64,000 nucleotides of DNA from Streptomyces sp. SirexAA-E (GTDB lineage Bacteria > Actinomycetota > Actinomycetes > Streptomycetales > Streptomycetaceae), in NCBI RefSeq assembly GCF_000177195.2, contig NC_015953.1, forward strand, positions 2,666,001 to 2,730,000. Direction: 5' to 3'. The notes under the pieces are model-generated. The model was given only the letters and a program-made list of their open reading frames with translations, was not told the origin of the DNA and ran no database searches. Shown here piece by piece: positions 43,146 to 50,062 of this stretch. Positions within the stretch are counted from its first letter, which is position 1. Every line of letters begins with the position of its first letter. A program made the position numbers and the translations under genes.

Positions 43146-44450
43146 TCAGCCCGCGTCGGCGAACGCCGCGTCCATCTTCGTCGCCGCGTCGTCGGAGGCC
43201 GCGGCGACGTCCTTACGGCCGCTGGCGATCTCCTGGAACATCGTCGGCAGGATCAGCGAGGCGTCGATCTGTCCCCAGGCCGGGGAGGCGGGCACGAACT
43301 TGGCGCCCGCGCCGAGCGTCTTGACGAACGGCTCGACGAAGGGCTCCTTCTTCGCGACGGTGTCCCGGACATCGCTGTACGTCGGCAGGAAGCCCATCGC
43401 GTCGAACATCTCCGCCTGGGTCTTCTTGCCGGTGAGCGACTTCATCAGGTCGACGGCGAGGGTGCGGTGCGTGCTGCTCTTGAGTACGCCGATGTTGTTG
43501 CCGCCCGCGAACGCCGGGGCGATCGAACCCTCCTCGACGCCGGGCAGCGGGACGACCGCGTACTTGCCCTTGACGGTGCCCTCCTCGACGGCGGCGTGGC
43601 TGAAGTCGCCGCCGATCGCCATGGCGGCCTTGCCGGAGGCGAAGGCGGTGACGGTCGCGTTGCCGCCCATGGCCGCGCACTTGGCCGCGGGGCAGTTGTC
43701 GTCGCCGAAGAGCGAGGTGTAGGCCTCGATGCCCTTGCGGGCCTTCTCGCTGTTGATGGCCGACTCGTAGGTCACCCCGGTCTCGTCGGCCAGCTCGCCG
43801 CCGTGGGCCCAGATGAAGGGCATGGCGCCGTAGGTGTACGCGCCGCCGACCGCGAGGCCGTAGAGGTCCGGCTTCTCCTTGTGGACCTTCTTCGCGGTGG
43901 AGATCAGCTCGGCCTGGGACTTGGGCGGCTCGATGCCGAGGTCCTCGAAGACGTCGGTGCGGTAGTACAGGGCCCGGACGCCGACGAAGAGCGGGGCTCC
44001 GTAGACGTTGCCGCCGACCGTCACGGACTGCTTGGCGGCGGGGTCGGTGTCCTTGGCCTCGTCCCAGGCCGCGAACTCCTTGCTGATGTCGGCCAGTCCG
44101 CCGTCCTTCACGTAGCCGGCGGTGTCCGTGTTGCCGTACTCGATGAGGTCGGGGGCGCTCTTCGGGTCGTTGAAGGCTGCCTTGATCCGCTGGGCGCGGG
44201 TGTCGACGGGTATGTACTCGATCTCGACCTTCGCTCCTTCGTGGGACTTCTCGAAGGCGGCGACGGCCGCGTCGACGACCTTCTCCTTGGGCTTGTTGCC
44301 GACTTCCTGGAAGAGCCAGACGCGGAGCGTGCCGCTCTTGTCGTCCGACCCGGCGTCGGTGTCGGAGGTCCCCGGCGCACAGGCGGTGGCGGTGAGACCC
44401 GCCAGCACCAGAGCGGCGGCGGGGGCGGCAATTCGGGCAGAAAGCTTCAT
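43146..44450 (-). CDS. Extracellular sugar-binding lipoprotein of the ABC importer
   Basis: This 434-residue lipoprotein has signal MKLSARIAAPAAALVLAGLT ending at ATAC, with Cys24 lipidated. The mature protein is a type 1 extracellular solute-binding protein (GTLRVWLFQEVGNKPKEKVV, FVGVRALYYRTDVFEDLGI). Its coupling to a GH20 enzyme suggests chitobiose or other GlcNAc oligosaccharides; this is inference. An inverted repeat GTTGC-N7-GCAAC lies 23 bases upstream of the start and is probably the operator for a LacI- or ROK-type regulator encoded elsewhere. Confidence 0.9.
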   Translation of the reverse strand: MKLSARIAAPAAALVLAGLTATACAPGTSDTDAGSDDKSGTLRVWLFQEVGNKPKEKVVDAAVAAFEKSHEGAKVEIEYIPVDTRAQRIKAAFNDPKSAPDLIEYGNTDTAGYVKDGGLADISKEFAAWDEAKDTDPAAKQSVTVGGNVYGAPLFVGVRALYYRTDVFEDLGIEPPKSQAELISTAKKVHKEKPDLYGLAVGGAYTYGAMPFIWAHGGELADETGVTYESAINSEKARKGIEAYTSLFGDDNCPAAKCAAMGGNATVTAFASGKAAMAIGGDFSHAAVEEGTVKGKYAVVPLPGVEEGSIAPAFAGGNNIGVLKSSTHRTLAVDLMKSLTGKKTQAEMFDAMGFLPTYSDVRDTVAKKEPFVEPFVKTLGAGAKFVPASPAWGQIDASLILPTMFQEIASGRKDVAAASDDAATKMDAAFADAG

Positions 44451-44472
44451 CCGGGACCCTTACCGGTCAGTC

Positions 44473-44489
44473 GTTGCATCATGCGCAAC
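44473..44489. promoter_or_regulatory. Candidate operator of the sugar ABC/hexosaminidase operon
   Basis: GTTGC and GCAAC are separated by seven bases. A second TGCA...TGCA element lies at 44503-44515. Both are in the promoter region of the binding-protein gene and resemble LacI-family sites with CAA/TTG arms. Confidence 0.5.
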
Positions 44490-44585
44490 GCACGTTTCGT
44501 TCTGCACAACTTGCAGGAGAGTAAGGGCGTGTCCCGGTACCGACAAGTGGTCTCAACCACACTGTGACCAGCCGCCACGCACGAA

Positions 44586-44620
44586 GCCCCCGGGGCGCGC
44601 GTCATGCGCGCCCCGGGGGC
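44586..44620 (-). terminator. Terminator of the DUF3039 gene
   Basis: Perfect 15-bp stem (44586-44600 with 44606-44620) and a 5-base loop, 52 bases past the stop. Confidence 0.8.
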
Positions 44621-44671
44621 CGTGTCCCGGAAGCTTCCGTAACACCACAGGCGGAGGTCTACCTCTGTCGG

Positions 44672-44971
44672 CTACTTCTTGTCGCCGTCGCCCTTGCCGC
44701 CGCCCTTGCCCTTGTCGCCACCGGCGCCCATGGACTCGTAGATCTCCTTGCACATGGGACAGACCGGGTACTTCTTCGGGTCGCGCCCCGGGACCCAGAC
44801 CTTGCCGCACAGTGCCACCACGGGAGTGCCCTCCAGGGCACTGGCCATGATCTTGTCCTTCTGGACGTAATGGGCGTAGCGCTCGTGGTCGCCGTCGCCG
44901 TTCGACACCTGCGGCGTCGGCTCTACGAGGGTCCCCGTACCTGCCCCGCGCTCGGGCTCAAGAGTGCTCAT
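44672..44971 (-). CDS. DUF3039 family zinc-ribbon-like protein, 99 aa
   Basis: A small actinobacterial protein with the conserved core YAHYVQKDKIMASALEGTPVVALCGKVW, then VCPMC; the spaced CG and CPxC cysteines look like a zinc ribbon. The C-terminus is a Gly/Lys-rich tail. ATG 44971 is preferred over the in-frame start nine bases upstream. It is always found near yqgE and murA in streptomycetes; function unknown. The yqgE-like gene lies 30 bases upstream on the same strand. Confidence 0.85.
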   Translation of the reverse strand: MSTLEPERGAGTGTLVEPTPQVSNGDGDHERYAHYVQKDKIMASALEGTPVVALCGKVWVPGRDPKKYPVCPMCKEIYESMGAGGDKGKGGGKGDGDKK

Positions 44972-45001
44972 AACCGCCAAGCGTACTGAAAGCTCCGGGC
45001 A

Positions 45002-45562
45002 TCAGTTCAGCGAAGGGTCGTCCGGATACGTGGCGATCATCGCCAGCTCGCTGCGCTGGCGCCGCAGGACCGCGCGCCAGAGCTTCTCGGGGTGCGGGGC
45101 GGACACGTCGCCGGGCTCCGACTCCACCACGTACCAGGCACCGTCCGCCAGCTCCGCCTCCAGCTGCCCCGGGGCCCAGCCCGCGTACCCCGCGAAGATC
45201 CGCAGCGCCCCGAGGGCCGGTGCCAGCAGCTCCGGGGGTGCCTCCAGGTCCACCAGGCCGATCGCCCCGTGCACCCGGCGCCAGCCCAGGGGGCCGTCGT
45301 CCCCGGGGATCACGGCCACCCCCAGCGCCGAGTCCAGGGAGACCGGGCCGCCCTGGAAGACGACGTCCGGCTCGCCGGCCAGACCGGCCCACGACGCGAG
45401 GATGTCGCCGACGCCGACGGGGGTGGGGCGGTTCAGGACCACGCCGAGCGAGCCCTCCTCGTCGTGGTCGAGGAGCAGCACCACCGCGCGGTCGAAATTC
45501 GGGTCCGACAGGGCGGGCGCGGCCACGAGCAGCCGCCCTGTGAGCGAGGACACCTCGGTCAT
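45002..45562 (-). CDS. YqgE/AlgH family protein (UPF0301), 186 aa
   Basis: The start SSLTGRLLVAAPALSDPNFDRAVVLLLDHDEEGSLGVVLNRP is the diagnostic YqgE signature, followed by VVFQGGPVSLDSALGV and IFAGYAGWAPGQLEAEL. The length is normal. The molecular function is not established. The gene precedes DUF3039 and is divergent from murA. Confidence 0.92.
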   Translation of the reverse strand: MTEVSSLTGRLLVAAPALSDPNFDRAVVLLLDHDEEGSLGVVLNRPTPVGVGDILASWAGLAGEPDVVFQGGPVSLDSALGVAVIPGDDGPLGWRRVHGAIGLVDLEAPPELLAPALGALRIFAGYAGWAPGQLEAELADGAWYVVESEPGDVSAPHPEKLWRAVLRRQRSELAMIATYPDDPSLN

Positions 45563-45849
45563 GGCAGGAATGATCCCGCATCTTGCCGGTCCGTGGGGCC
45601 CGAGTCGCCCGCCCGGCCGGTGCCGGACGTCACACGCAGCTCAGGACACCCGCCCGCCGCGGCGGGCGCGCACGACACGGCTCGGGGCGCCGCCATGCGG
45701 ACGGTGACACTCCGCGAACCCCGCCGAGCAGAGCGTGGCGGGGCGGGCGCAAGACGCCCGGACACCCGCCGGGACTTAACCGAACGGGGGTAGGAGGCCA
45801 TTACCCTTTTCGATGGCCCCCTGCCCGACCACTCCGGAACGCGAGATAC

Positions 45850-47190
45850 ATGACCGGCACAGACGATGTCCTGCTTGTCCACGGCGGAACCCCGCTGGAG
45901 GGCGAGATCCGCGTCCGAGGCGCCAAGAACCTGGTGCCGAAGGCAATGGTCGCCGCGCTGCTCGGCAGCGGGCCCAGCCGGCTCCGCAACGTGCCCGACA
46001 TCCGTGACGTACGGGTGGTACGCGGGCTGCTGCAGCTGCACGGCGTGACCGTGCGCCCCGGCGACGAGCCGGGCGAACTCATCCTCGACCCGTCGCACGT
46101 CGAGAGCGCGAACGTCGCCGACATCGACGCCCACGCGGGCTCGTCGCGCATCCCGATCCTCTTCTGCGGCCCGCTGCTGCACCGGCTGGGCCACGCCTTC
46201 ATCCCGGGGCTCGGCGGCTGCGACATCGGCGGCCGGCCCATCGACTTCCACTTCGAGGTGCTGCGCCAGTTCGGCGCGACCATCGAGAAGCGGGCCGACG
46301 GCCAGTATCTGGAGGCCCCGCAGCGACTGCGCGGCACCAAGATCCGGCTGCCGTACCCGTCGGTGGGCTCGACGGAGCAGGTGCTGCTGACGGCGGTGCT
46401 GGCCGAGGGCGTCACCGAGCTGTCCAACGCGGCCGTGGAGCCGGAGATCGAAGACCTCATCTGCGTCCTGCAGAAGATGGGCGCGATGATCTCCATGGAC
46501 ACCGACCGGACCATCCGGATCACGGGTGTCGACCGGCTCGACGGCTACACCCACCGGGCGATCCCGGACCGCCTGGAGGCGGCCTCCTGGGCGTCGGCGG
46601 CGCTGGCGACCGAGGGCAACATCTACGTGCGCGGCGCCCAGCAGCGCTCGATGATGACCTTCCTCAACACCTACCGCAAGGTCGGCGGCGCCTTCCAGAT
46701 CGACGACGAGGGCATCCGCTTCTGGCACCCCGGCGGCGCGCTGAACGCCATCGCGCTGGAGACGGACGTGCACCCGGGCTTCCAGACCGACTGGCAGCAG
46801 CCGCTCGTGGTGGCTCTGACCCAGGCGGCGGGACTGTCGATCGTCCACGAGACGGTCTACGAGTCGCGGCTCGGCTTCACCTCGGCGCTCAACCAGATGG
46901 GGGCGCACATCCAGCTCTACCGCGAATGCCTCGGAGGGTCCGACTGCCGTTTCGGCCAGCGGAACTTCCTGCACTCCGCGGTCGTGTCCGGGCCCACGAA
47001 GCTCCAGGGCGCGGATCTGGTCATCCCGGACCTGCGCGGTGGCTTCTCGTACCTGATCGCCGCCCTGGCGGCCCAGGGGACGTCCCGGGTGCACGGCATC
47101 GACCTGATCAACCGCGGCTACGAGAACTTCATGGACAAGCTGGAGAAGCTCGGCGCCAAGGTGGAACTGCCGGGCGGCTCACTCGTCTGA
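45850..47190 (+). CDS. murA: UDP-N-acetylglucosamine 1-carboxyvinyltransferase
   Basis: MurA transfers enolpyruvate from PEP to UDP-GlcNAc, the first committed step of peptidoglycan synthesis, in the cytoplasm. The 446-residue protein has the catalytic KN pair in IRVRGAKNLVPKAM and the loop cysteine in GLGGCDIGGRPIDFH, the residue attacked by fosfomycin, so this enzyme is not of the Asp-containing resistant type. The C-terminal part has RGGFSYLIAAL and ENFMDKLEKLGA. ATG 45850 gives the normal length. The frame is open upstream to 45583, but without family similarity. Confidence 0.95.
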   Translation: MTGTDDVLLVHGGTPLEGEIRVRGAKNLVPKAMVAALLGSGPSRLRNVPDIRDVRVVRGLLQLHGVTVRPGDEPGELILDPSHVESANVADIDAHAGSSRIPILFCGPLLHRLGHAFIPGLGGCDIGGRPIDFHFEVLRQFGATIEKRADGQYLEAPQRLRGTKIRLPYPSVGSTEQVLLTAVLAEGVTELSNAAVEPEIEDLICVLQKMGAMISMDTDRTIRITGVDRLDGYTHRAIPDRLEAASWASAALATEGNIYVRGAQQRSMMTFLNTYRKVGGAFQIDDEGIRFWHPGGALNAIALETDVHPGFQTDWQQPLVVALTQAAGLSIVHETVYESRLGFTSALNQMGAHIQLYRECLGGSDCRFGQRNFLHSAVVSGPTKLQGADLVIPDLRGGFSYLIAALAAQGTSRVHGIDLINRGYENFMDKLEKLGAKVELPGGSLV

Positions 47191-47262
47191 CACCACCGGG
47201 ACGCGCTCCGGCGTACGCACAGTGCTGCCGCACACAGCATCGCGCGCCCCACGCACCACAGT

Positions 47263-47299
47263 CCGCCGCCCCGGTCCCGCTCAGGGACCGGGGCGGCGG
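47263..47299 (+). terminator. Terminator of murA
   Basis: Perfect 16-bp stem (47263-47278 with 47284-47299) with a 5-base loop, 73 bases after the stop. Confidence 0.8.
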
Positions 47300-47490
47300 C
47301 CGTTTCCACGCGGGGATCCGCGACCGGCCTCGTACGGGGCGGCTGTCCGGGTGACAGGTCCGAACAGGCCCTGAGCCGCTCCGGAGGCCCGTGGGCCGCC
47401 CGCAGCGGCCCTGGGACGGCGCGGGCGGCCTTCGGGGCCTCCGGGCCCTCCGCACGGCCCTGAGCGGCGTTCCCGGCCGCGGACATGCCG

Positions 47491-47525
47491 AAGGGCGGCC
47501 GTCCCGGTCGAGGACGGCCGCCCTT
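47491..47525 (-). terminator. Terminator of hupA
   Basis: AAGGGCGGCCGTCC (47491-47504) pairs perfectly with 47512-47525 around a 7-base loop; it lies 19 bases past the hupA stop. Confidence 0.85.
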
Positions 47526-47543
47526 CCTGATGCCTTGGGGGCC

Positions 47544-47825
47544 TTACTTGCCCTTGGCGGCTTCCTTGAGCTTCGAGCCCGCGGAGACCTTCACGCTGTA
47601 GCCGGCCGGGATGTTGATCGGGTCGCCGGTCTGCGGGTTACGAGCGGTGCGAGCGGCACGGTGGGTGCGCTCGAAGGTCAGGAAGCCGGGGATGGTGACC
47701 TTCTCGTCGCCCTTGGCGACGATCTCGCCGACGGTCTCGGCGAGCGCGGCCAGAACGGCGTCGGCGTCCTTGCGGGTCACCTCGGCACGGTCGGCCAGGG
47801 CGGCCACCAGCTCACTGCGGTTCAT
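47544..47825 (-). CDS. hupA: HU family DNA-binding protein (HupA)
   Basis: This 93-residue nucleoid-associated protein of the short HU type (no lysine-rich tail, unlike HupS) bends DNA as a dimer. The helical start MNRSELVAALADRAEVTRKD, the GDEKVTIPGFLTFERTHRAARTARNPQTGD arm region with its proline tip, and the C-terminal VSAGSKLKEAAKGK are all typical. GGGAG precedes the ATG. An 8+8 palindrome lies 84 bases upstream, so regulated expression is likely. Confidence 0.95.
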   Translation of the reverse strand: MNRSELVAALADRAEVTRKDADAVLAALAETVGEIVAKGDEKVTIPGFLTFERTHRAARTARNPQTGDPINIPAGYSVKVSAGSKLKEAAKGK

Positions 47826-48164
47826 GTTGTTACTCCCGTGTTCTTCTTGCCTGTGAGGCGTGAGATCGAAGCCGATGCTGCCAGGGCCCTCTGACAGTCC
47901 CCGGACCCGGGTCTGATGTCAGACCCTCGCGCCCGAATACGCATCCTGCCCCCACCTGCGGCGCTAACGCCAATCCGGAACCCTTCGATGTCACACGAAA
48001 AGCGCCACTGACTGCCCGCGGTGACGTTCCGTCGACTTCATGAAGCGGTCCGCAGCGGATGCCGGGCCTGGGGGCTCGCTGCCCGCCCACCCTAAAGGGG
48101 CGTTTAGGACGCCGCGACACGCGACGCGCCGTACGCGGGCCCCGGACGTGAGGTCCGGCACCGT
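47826..48164. other. hupA promoter region
   Basis: No gene is present. The region holds the GGGTCTGA/TCAGACCC palindrome (47909-47926) and a CCTAAA-N6-TTTAGG inverted repeat (48091-48108). Both could be protein binding sites or, for the second, a promoter -10 region. Confidence 0.5.
47909..47926. promoter_or_regulatory. 18-bp palindrome upstream of hupA
   Basis: GGGTCTGA-TG-TCAGACCC has perfect 8-base arms, 84 bases upstream of the hupA start codon. It is strong enough to be an operator; the regulator is unknown. Confidence 0.55.
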
Positions 48165-48192
48165 CGCGGAGGCCGTGGAACCGGCCTCCGCG
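48165..48192 (-). terminator. Terminator of malic enzyme gene
   Basis: Perfect 11-bp stem (48165-48175 with 48182-48192) with a 6-base loop, 13 bases past the stop. Confidence 0.75.
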
Positions 48193-48204
48193 GGCGGTGG
48201 GCCG

Positions 48205-49638
48205 CTACGCGGGGTCGGCCGTGGCCTCGGCCACACCGGCGGCCTTCGCGGCCTCCCGTACGGCCCCGGCGACGGCGCCCGCGACCTTGTCGTTGAAGAC
48301 CGAGGGAATGATGTAGTTCGCGTTGACCTCGTCCTCGGCGACCACGTCGGCCAGGGCGCGGGCGGCGGCCAGCATCATCTCGGTGTTGACGGTGCGGGAC
48401 TGGGCGTCCAGCAGACCGCGGAAGACGCCCGGGAAGACCAGGACGTTGTTGATCTGGTTCGGGAAGTCGGAGCGGCCGGTGGCCACAACCGCCGCCGTCT
48501 CGCGGGCGATTGCCGGGTCCACCTCGGGGTCCGGGTTGGCGAGCGCGAAGACGATCGCACCGTCCGCCATCGCCGAGACGTCGGAGCCGTCCAGGACGTT
48601 GGGGGCGGAGACGCCGATGAAGACGTCGGCACCGACGACGGCCTGCTTGAGGGTGCCCGTGACGCCCTCGGGGTTGGTGTTGTCGGCGATCCAGCGCAGC
48701 GGCGAGTCGGGGGCGGCGGAGACCAGGTCCTCGCGGCCCGCGTGCACCACTCCGTGGATGTCGGCGACGACCGCGTGCTTGACGCCCGCGGCGATGAGCA
48801 GCTTCAGGATGGCCGTACCGGCGGCACCGGCACCCGACATGACGACGCGTACGTCACCGATGGACTTGCCGACCACCCGCAGGGCGTTGGTCAGCGAGGC
48901 CAGGACGACGATCGCGGTGCCGTGCTGGTCGTCGTGGAAGACGGGGATGTCCAGCGCCTCGCGCAGCCGCGCCTCGATCTCGAAGCAGCGGGGGGCCGAG
49001 ATGTCCTCCAGGTTGATGCCCGCGAAGCCCGGGGCGATCGCCTTGACGATCTCGACGATCGCGTCGGTGTCCTGGGTGTCCAGGCAGATCGGCCAGGCGT
49101 CGATGCCGGCGAAACGCTTGAAGAGGGCCGCCTTGCCCTCCATCACGGGCAGCGAGGCCATCGGGCCGATGTTGCCCAGGCCGAGCACCGCCGAGCCGTC
49201 GGTGACCACCGCGACGGCGTTGCGCTTGATGGTCAGGCGGCGGGCGTCCTCGGGGTTCTCCGCGATCGCCATGCAGACCCGGGCCACACCCGGGGTGTAG
49301 ATCATCGAGAGGTCGTCGCGGTTGCGGATGGGGTGCTTGGACGCCATCTCGATCTTGCCGCCGAGGTGCATCAGGAACGTACGGTCGGAGACCTTGCCGA
49401 GGACGACGCCCTCGATGTCCCGCAGTCCCTCGACGATCTCGTCCGCGTGCGCGGTGGACGAGGCCGCGATGGTGACGTCGATCCGCAGCTTCTCGTGGCC
49501 GGAAGCGGTCACATCGAGGCCGGTGACCGAACCGCCGGAGGACTCCACGGCCGTGGTGAGCTGGGAGACCGCTGTGCCGCTCGCGGGCACCTCCAGCCTG
49601 ACCGTCATCGAGTACGAGACGCTGGGCGCCGTTGCCAT
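48205..49638 (-). CDS. NAD-dependent malic enzyme with N-terminal ACT-like domain
   Basis: This enzyme oxidatively decarboxylates malate to pyruvate and CO2. The 477-residue protein has an N-terminal ~90-residue ACT-like domain (SMTVRLEVPASGTAVSQLTT), then the malic domain with MIYTPGVARVCMAIA and the metal-site segments INLEDISAPRCFEIE and VFHDDQHGTAIVVLA. The dinucleotide motif is MSGAGAAGTAILKLL. The S. coelicolor homologue in this position uses NAD; I assign it by gene order. AAGGA lies upstream of ATG 49638. Its 5' region contains an unusual leader/terminator arrangement. Confidence 0.93.
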   Translation of the reverse strand: MATAPSVSYSMTVRLEVPASGTAVSQLTTAVESSGGSVTGLDVTASGHEKLRIDVTIAASSTAHADEIVEGLRDIEGVVLGKVSDRTFLMHLGGKIEMASKHPIRNRDDLSMIYTPGVARVCMAIAENPEDARRLTIKRNAVAVVTDGSAVLGLGNIGPMASLPVMEGKAALFKRFAGIDAWPICLDTQDTDAIVEIVKAIAPGFAGINLEDISAPRCFEIEARLREALDIPVFHDDQHGTAIVVLASLTNALRVVGKSIGDVRVVMSGAGAAGTAILKLLIAAGVKHAVVADIHGVVHAGREDLVSAAPDSPLRWIADNTNPEGVTGTLKQAVVGADVFIGVSAPNVLDGSDVSAMADGAIVFALANPDPEVDPAIARETAAVVATGRSDFPNQINNVLVFPGVFRGLLDAQSRTVNTEMMLAAARALADVVAEDEVNANYIIPSVFNDKVAGAVAGAVREAAKAAGVAEATADPA

Positions 49639-49719
49639 GGCGAGTCCTTCACTTTCTTCGCTTCATTGCCGCGCGCAGATGGGGGAACGCCCCCGAACAC
49701 GCGTCTCCGATCGTCGCAC

Positions 49720-49733
49720 CTACCGGCCGGTAG
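49720..49733. promoter_or_regulatory. Palindrome upstream of malic enzyme
   Basis: CTACCGGCCGGTAG is perfectly self-complementary and is followed by another CCGGTA. It lies 82 bases before the ATG of malic enzyme. Confidence 0.45.
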
Positions 49734-49846
49734 CCGGTAATGACTGCCATCTTTCGGAAAGTTTCTTCCACCATACGAGATTTCAGCGGTCCGGCGGAAC
49801 CCCCACAGGCACCCGGATCCGGCGACGGACCCCGTGAAACGACAAC

Positions 49847-49878
49847 AGACCCGCGCCACCATCAGGTGACGCGGGTCT
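49847..49878 (-). terminator. Terminator hairpin overlapping the leader ORF
   Basis: A 14-base arm on each side (one C-A mismatch) closes a 4-base loop. In the minus direction the stem is followed by a T-rich stretch (GTTGTCGTTT). Its ascending arm lies within codons 11-15 of the leader ORF, so a ribosome on the leader would hinder folding. Confidence 0.7.
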
Positions 49879-49909
49879 GTCTTCTACGTTGACGACACCG
49901 GCCCGCCAT
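49862..49909 (-). CDS. 15-codon Arg-rich leader peptide ORF
   Basis: The ORF encodes MAGRCRQRRRQTRVT. GAGG lies five bases before the ATG, and a CTTGCC/GGCGAG hairpin covers that site. Six of 15 residues are Arg, and codons 9 and 10 are consecutive AGA, a very rare codon in high-GC streptomycetes. It contains +x+ (RCR, RQR) triplets, a pattern known to make ribosomes stall with macrolides. It lies between the sigma-R-like promoter and the terminator and therefore looks like an attenuator peptide. No direct proof of translation exists. Confidence 0.45.
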   Translation of the reverse strand: MAGRCRQRRRQTRVT

Positions 49910-49991
49910 GCTCGCCTCGCGGCAAGTGGTCGCTCGTAGCGACGAAGGTTGGGCCCGGGGGCTTGGATCGAGCCGGTGCCGATACCAGGCT

Positions 49992-50018
49992 AACAAAGAC
50001 CCCGGGGATGTGATTCCC
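49992..50018 (-). promoter_or_regulatory. Candidate sigma-R (thiol-stress) promoter
   Basis: On the minus strand GGGAAT (50018-50013) is followed after exactly 18 bases by GTT (49994-49992), matching the Streptomyces sigma-R consensus GGGAAT-N18-GTT. Transcription would start near 49985 and read leftward through the leader ORF. Confidence 0.55.
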
Positions 50019-50062
50019 GCGCGCCGGACGGATCTCGACGAGCCCGCCGGAAGCGGAGTCCC

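Larger units (their letters stand above)
49639..50062. other. Leader region between the HelD-type helicase and malic enzyme
   Basis: Reading leftward, the 424 bases contain a sigma-R-like promoter (49992-50018), a 15-codon leader ORF (49862-49909), a terminator hairpin overlapping it (49847-49878), a perfect 14-bp palindrome (49720-49733) and a small GGGGG/CCCCC hairpin (49681-49694) before the malic enzyme start. Confidence 0.6.

Noticed and set aside
45559..47094. 511-codon minus-strand frame across murA
   Set aside because: Shadow of murA, whose catalytic motifs are intact on the plus strand.
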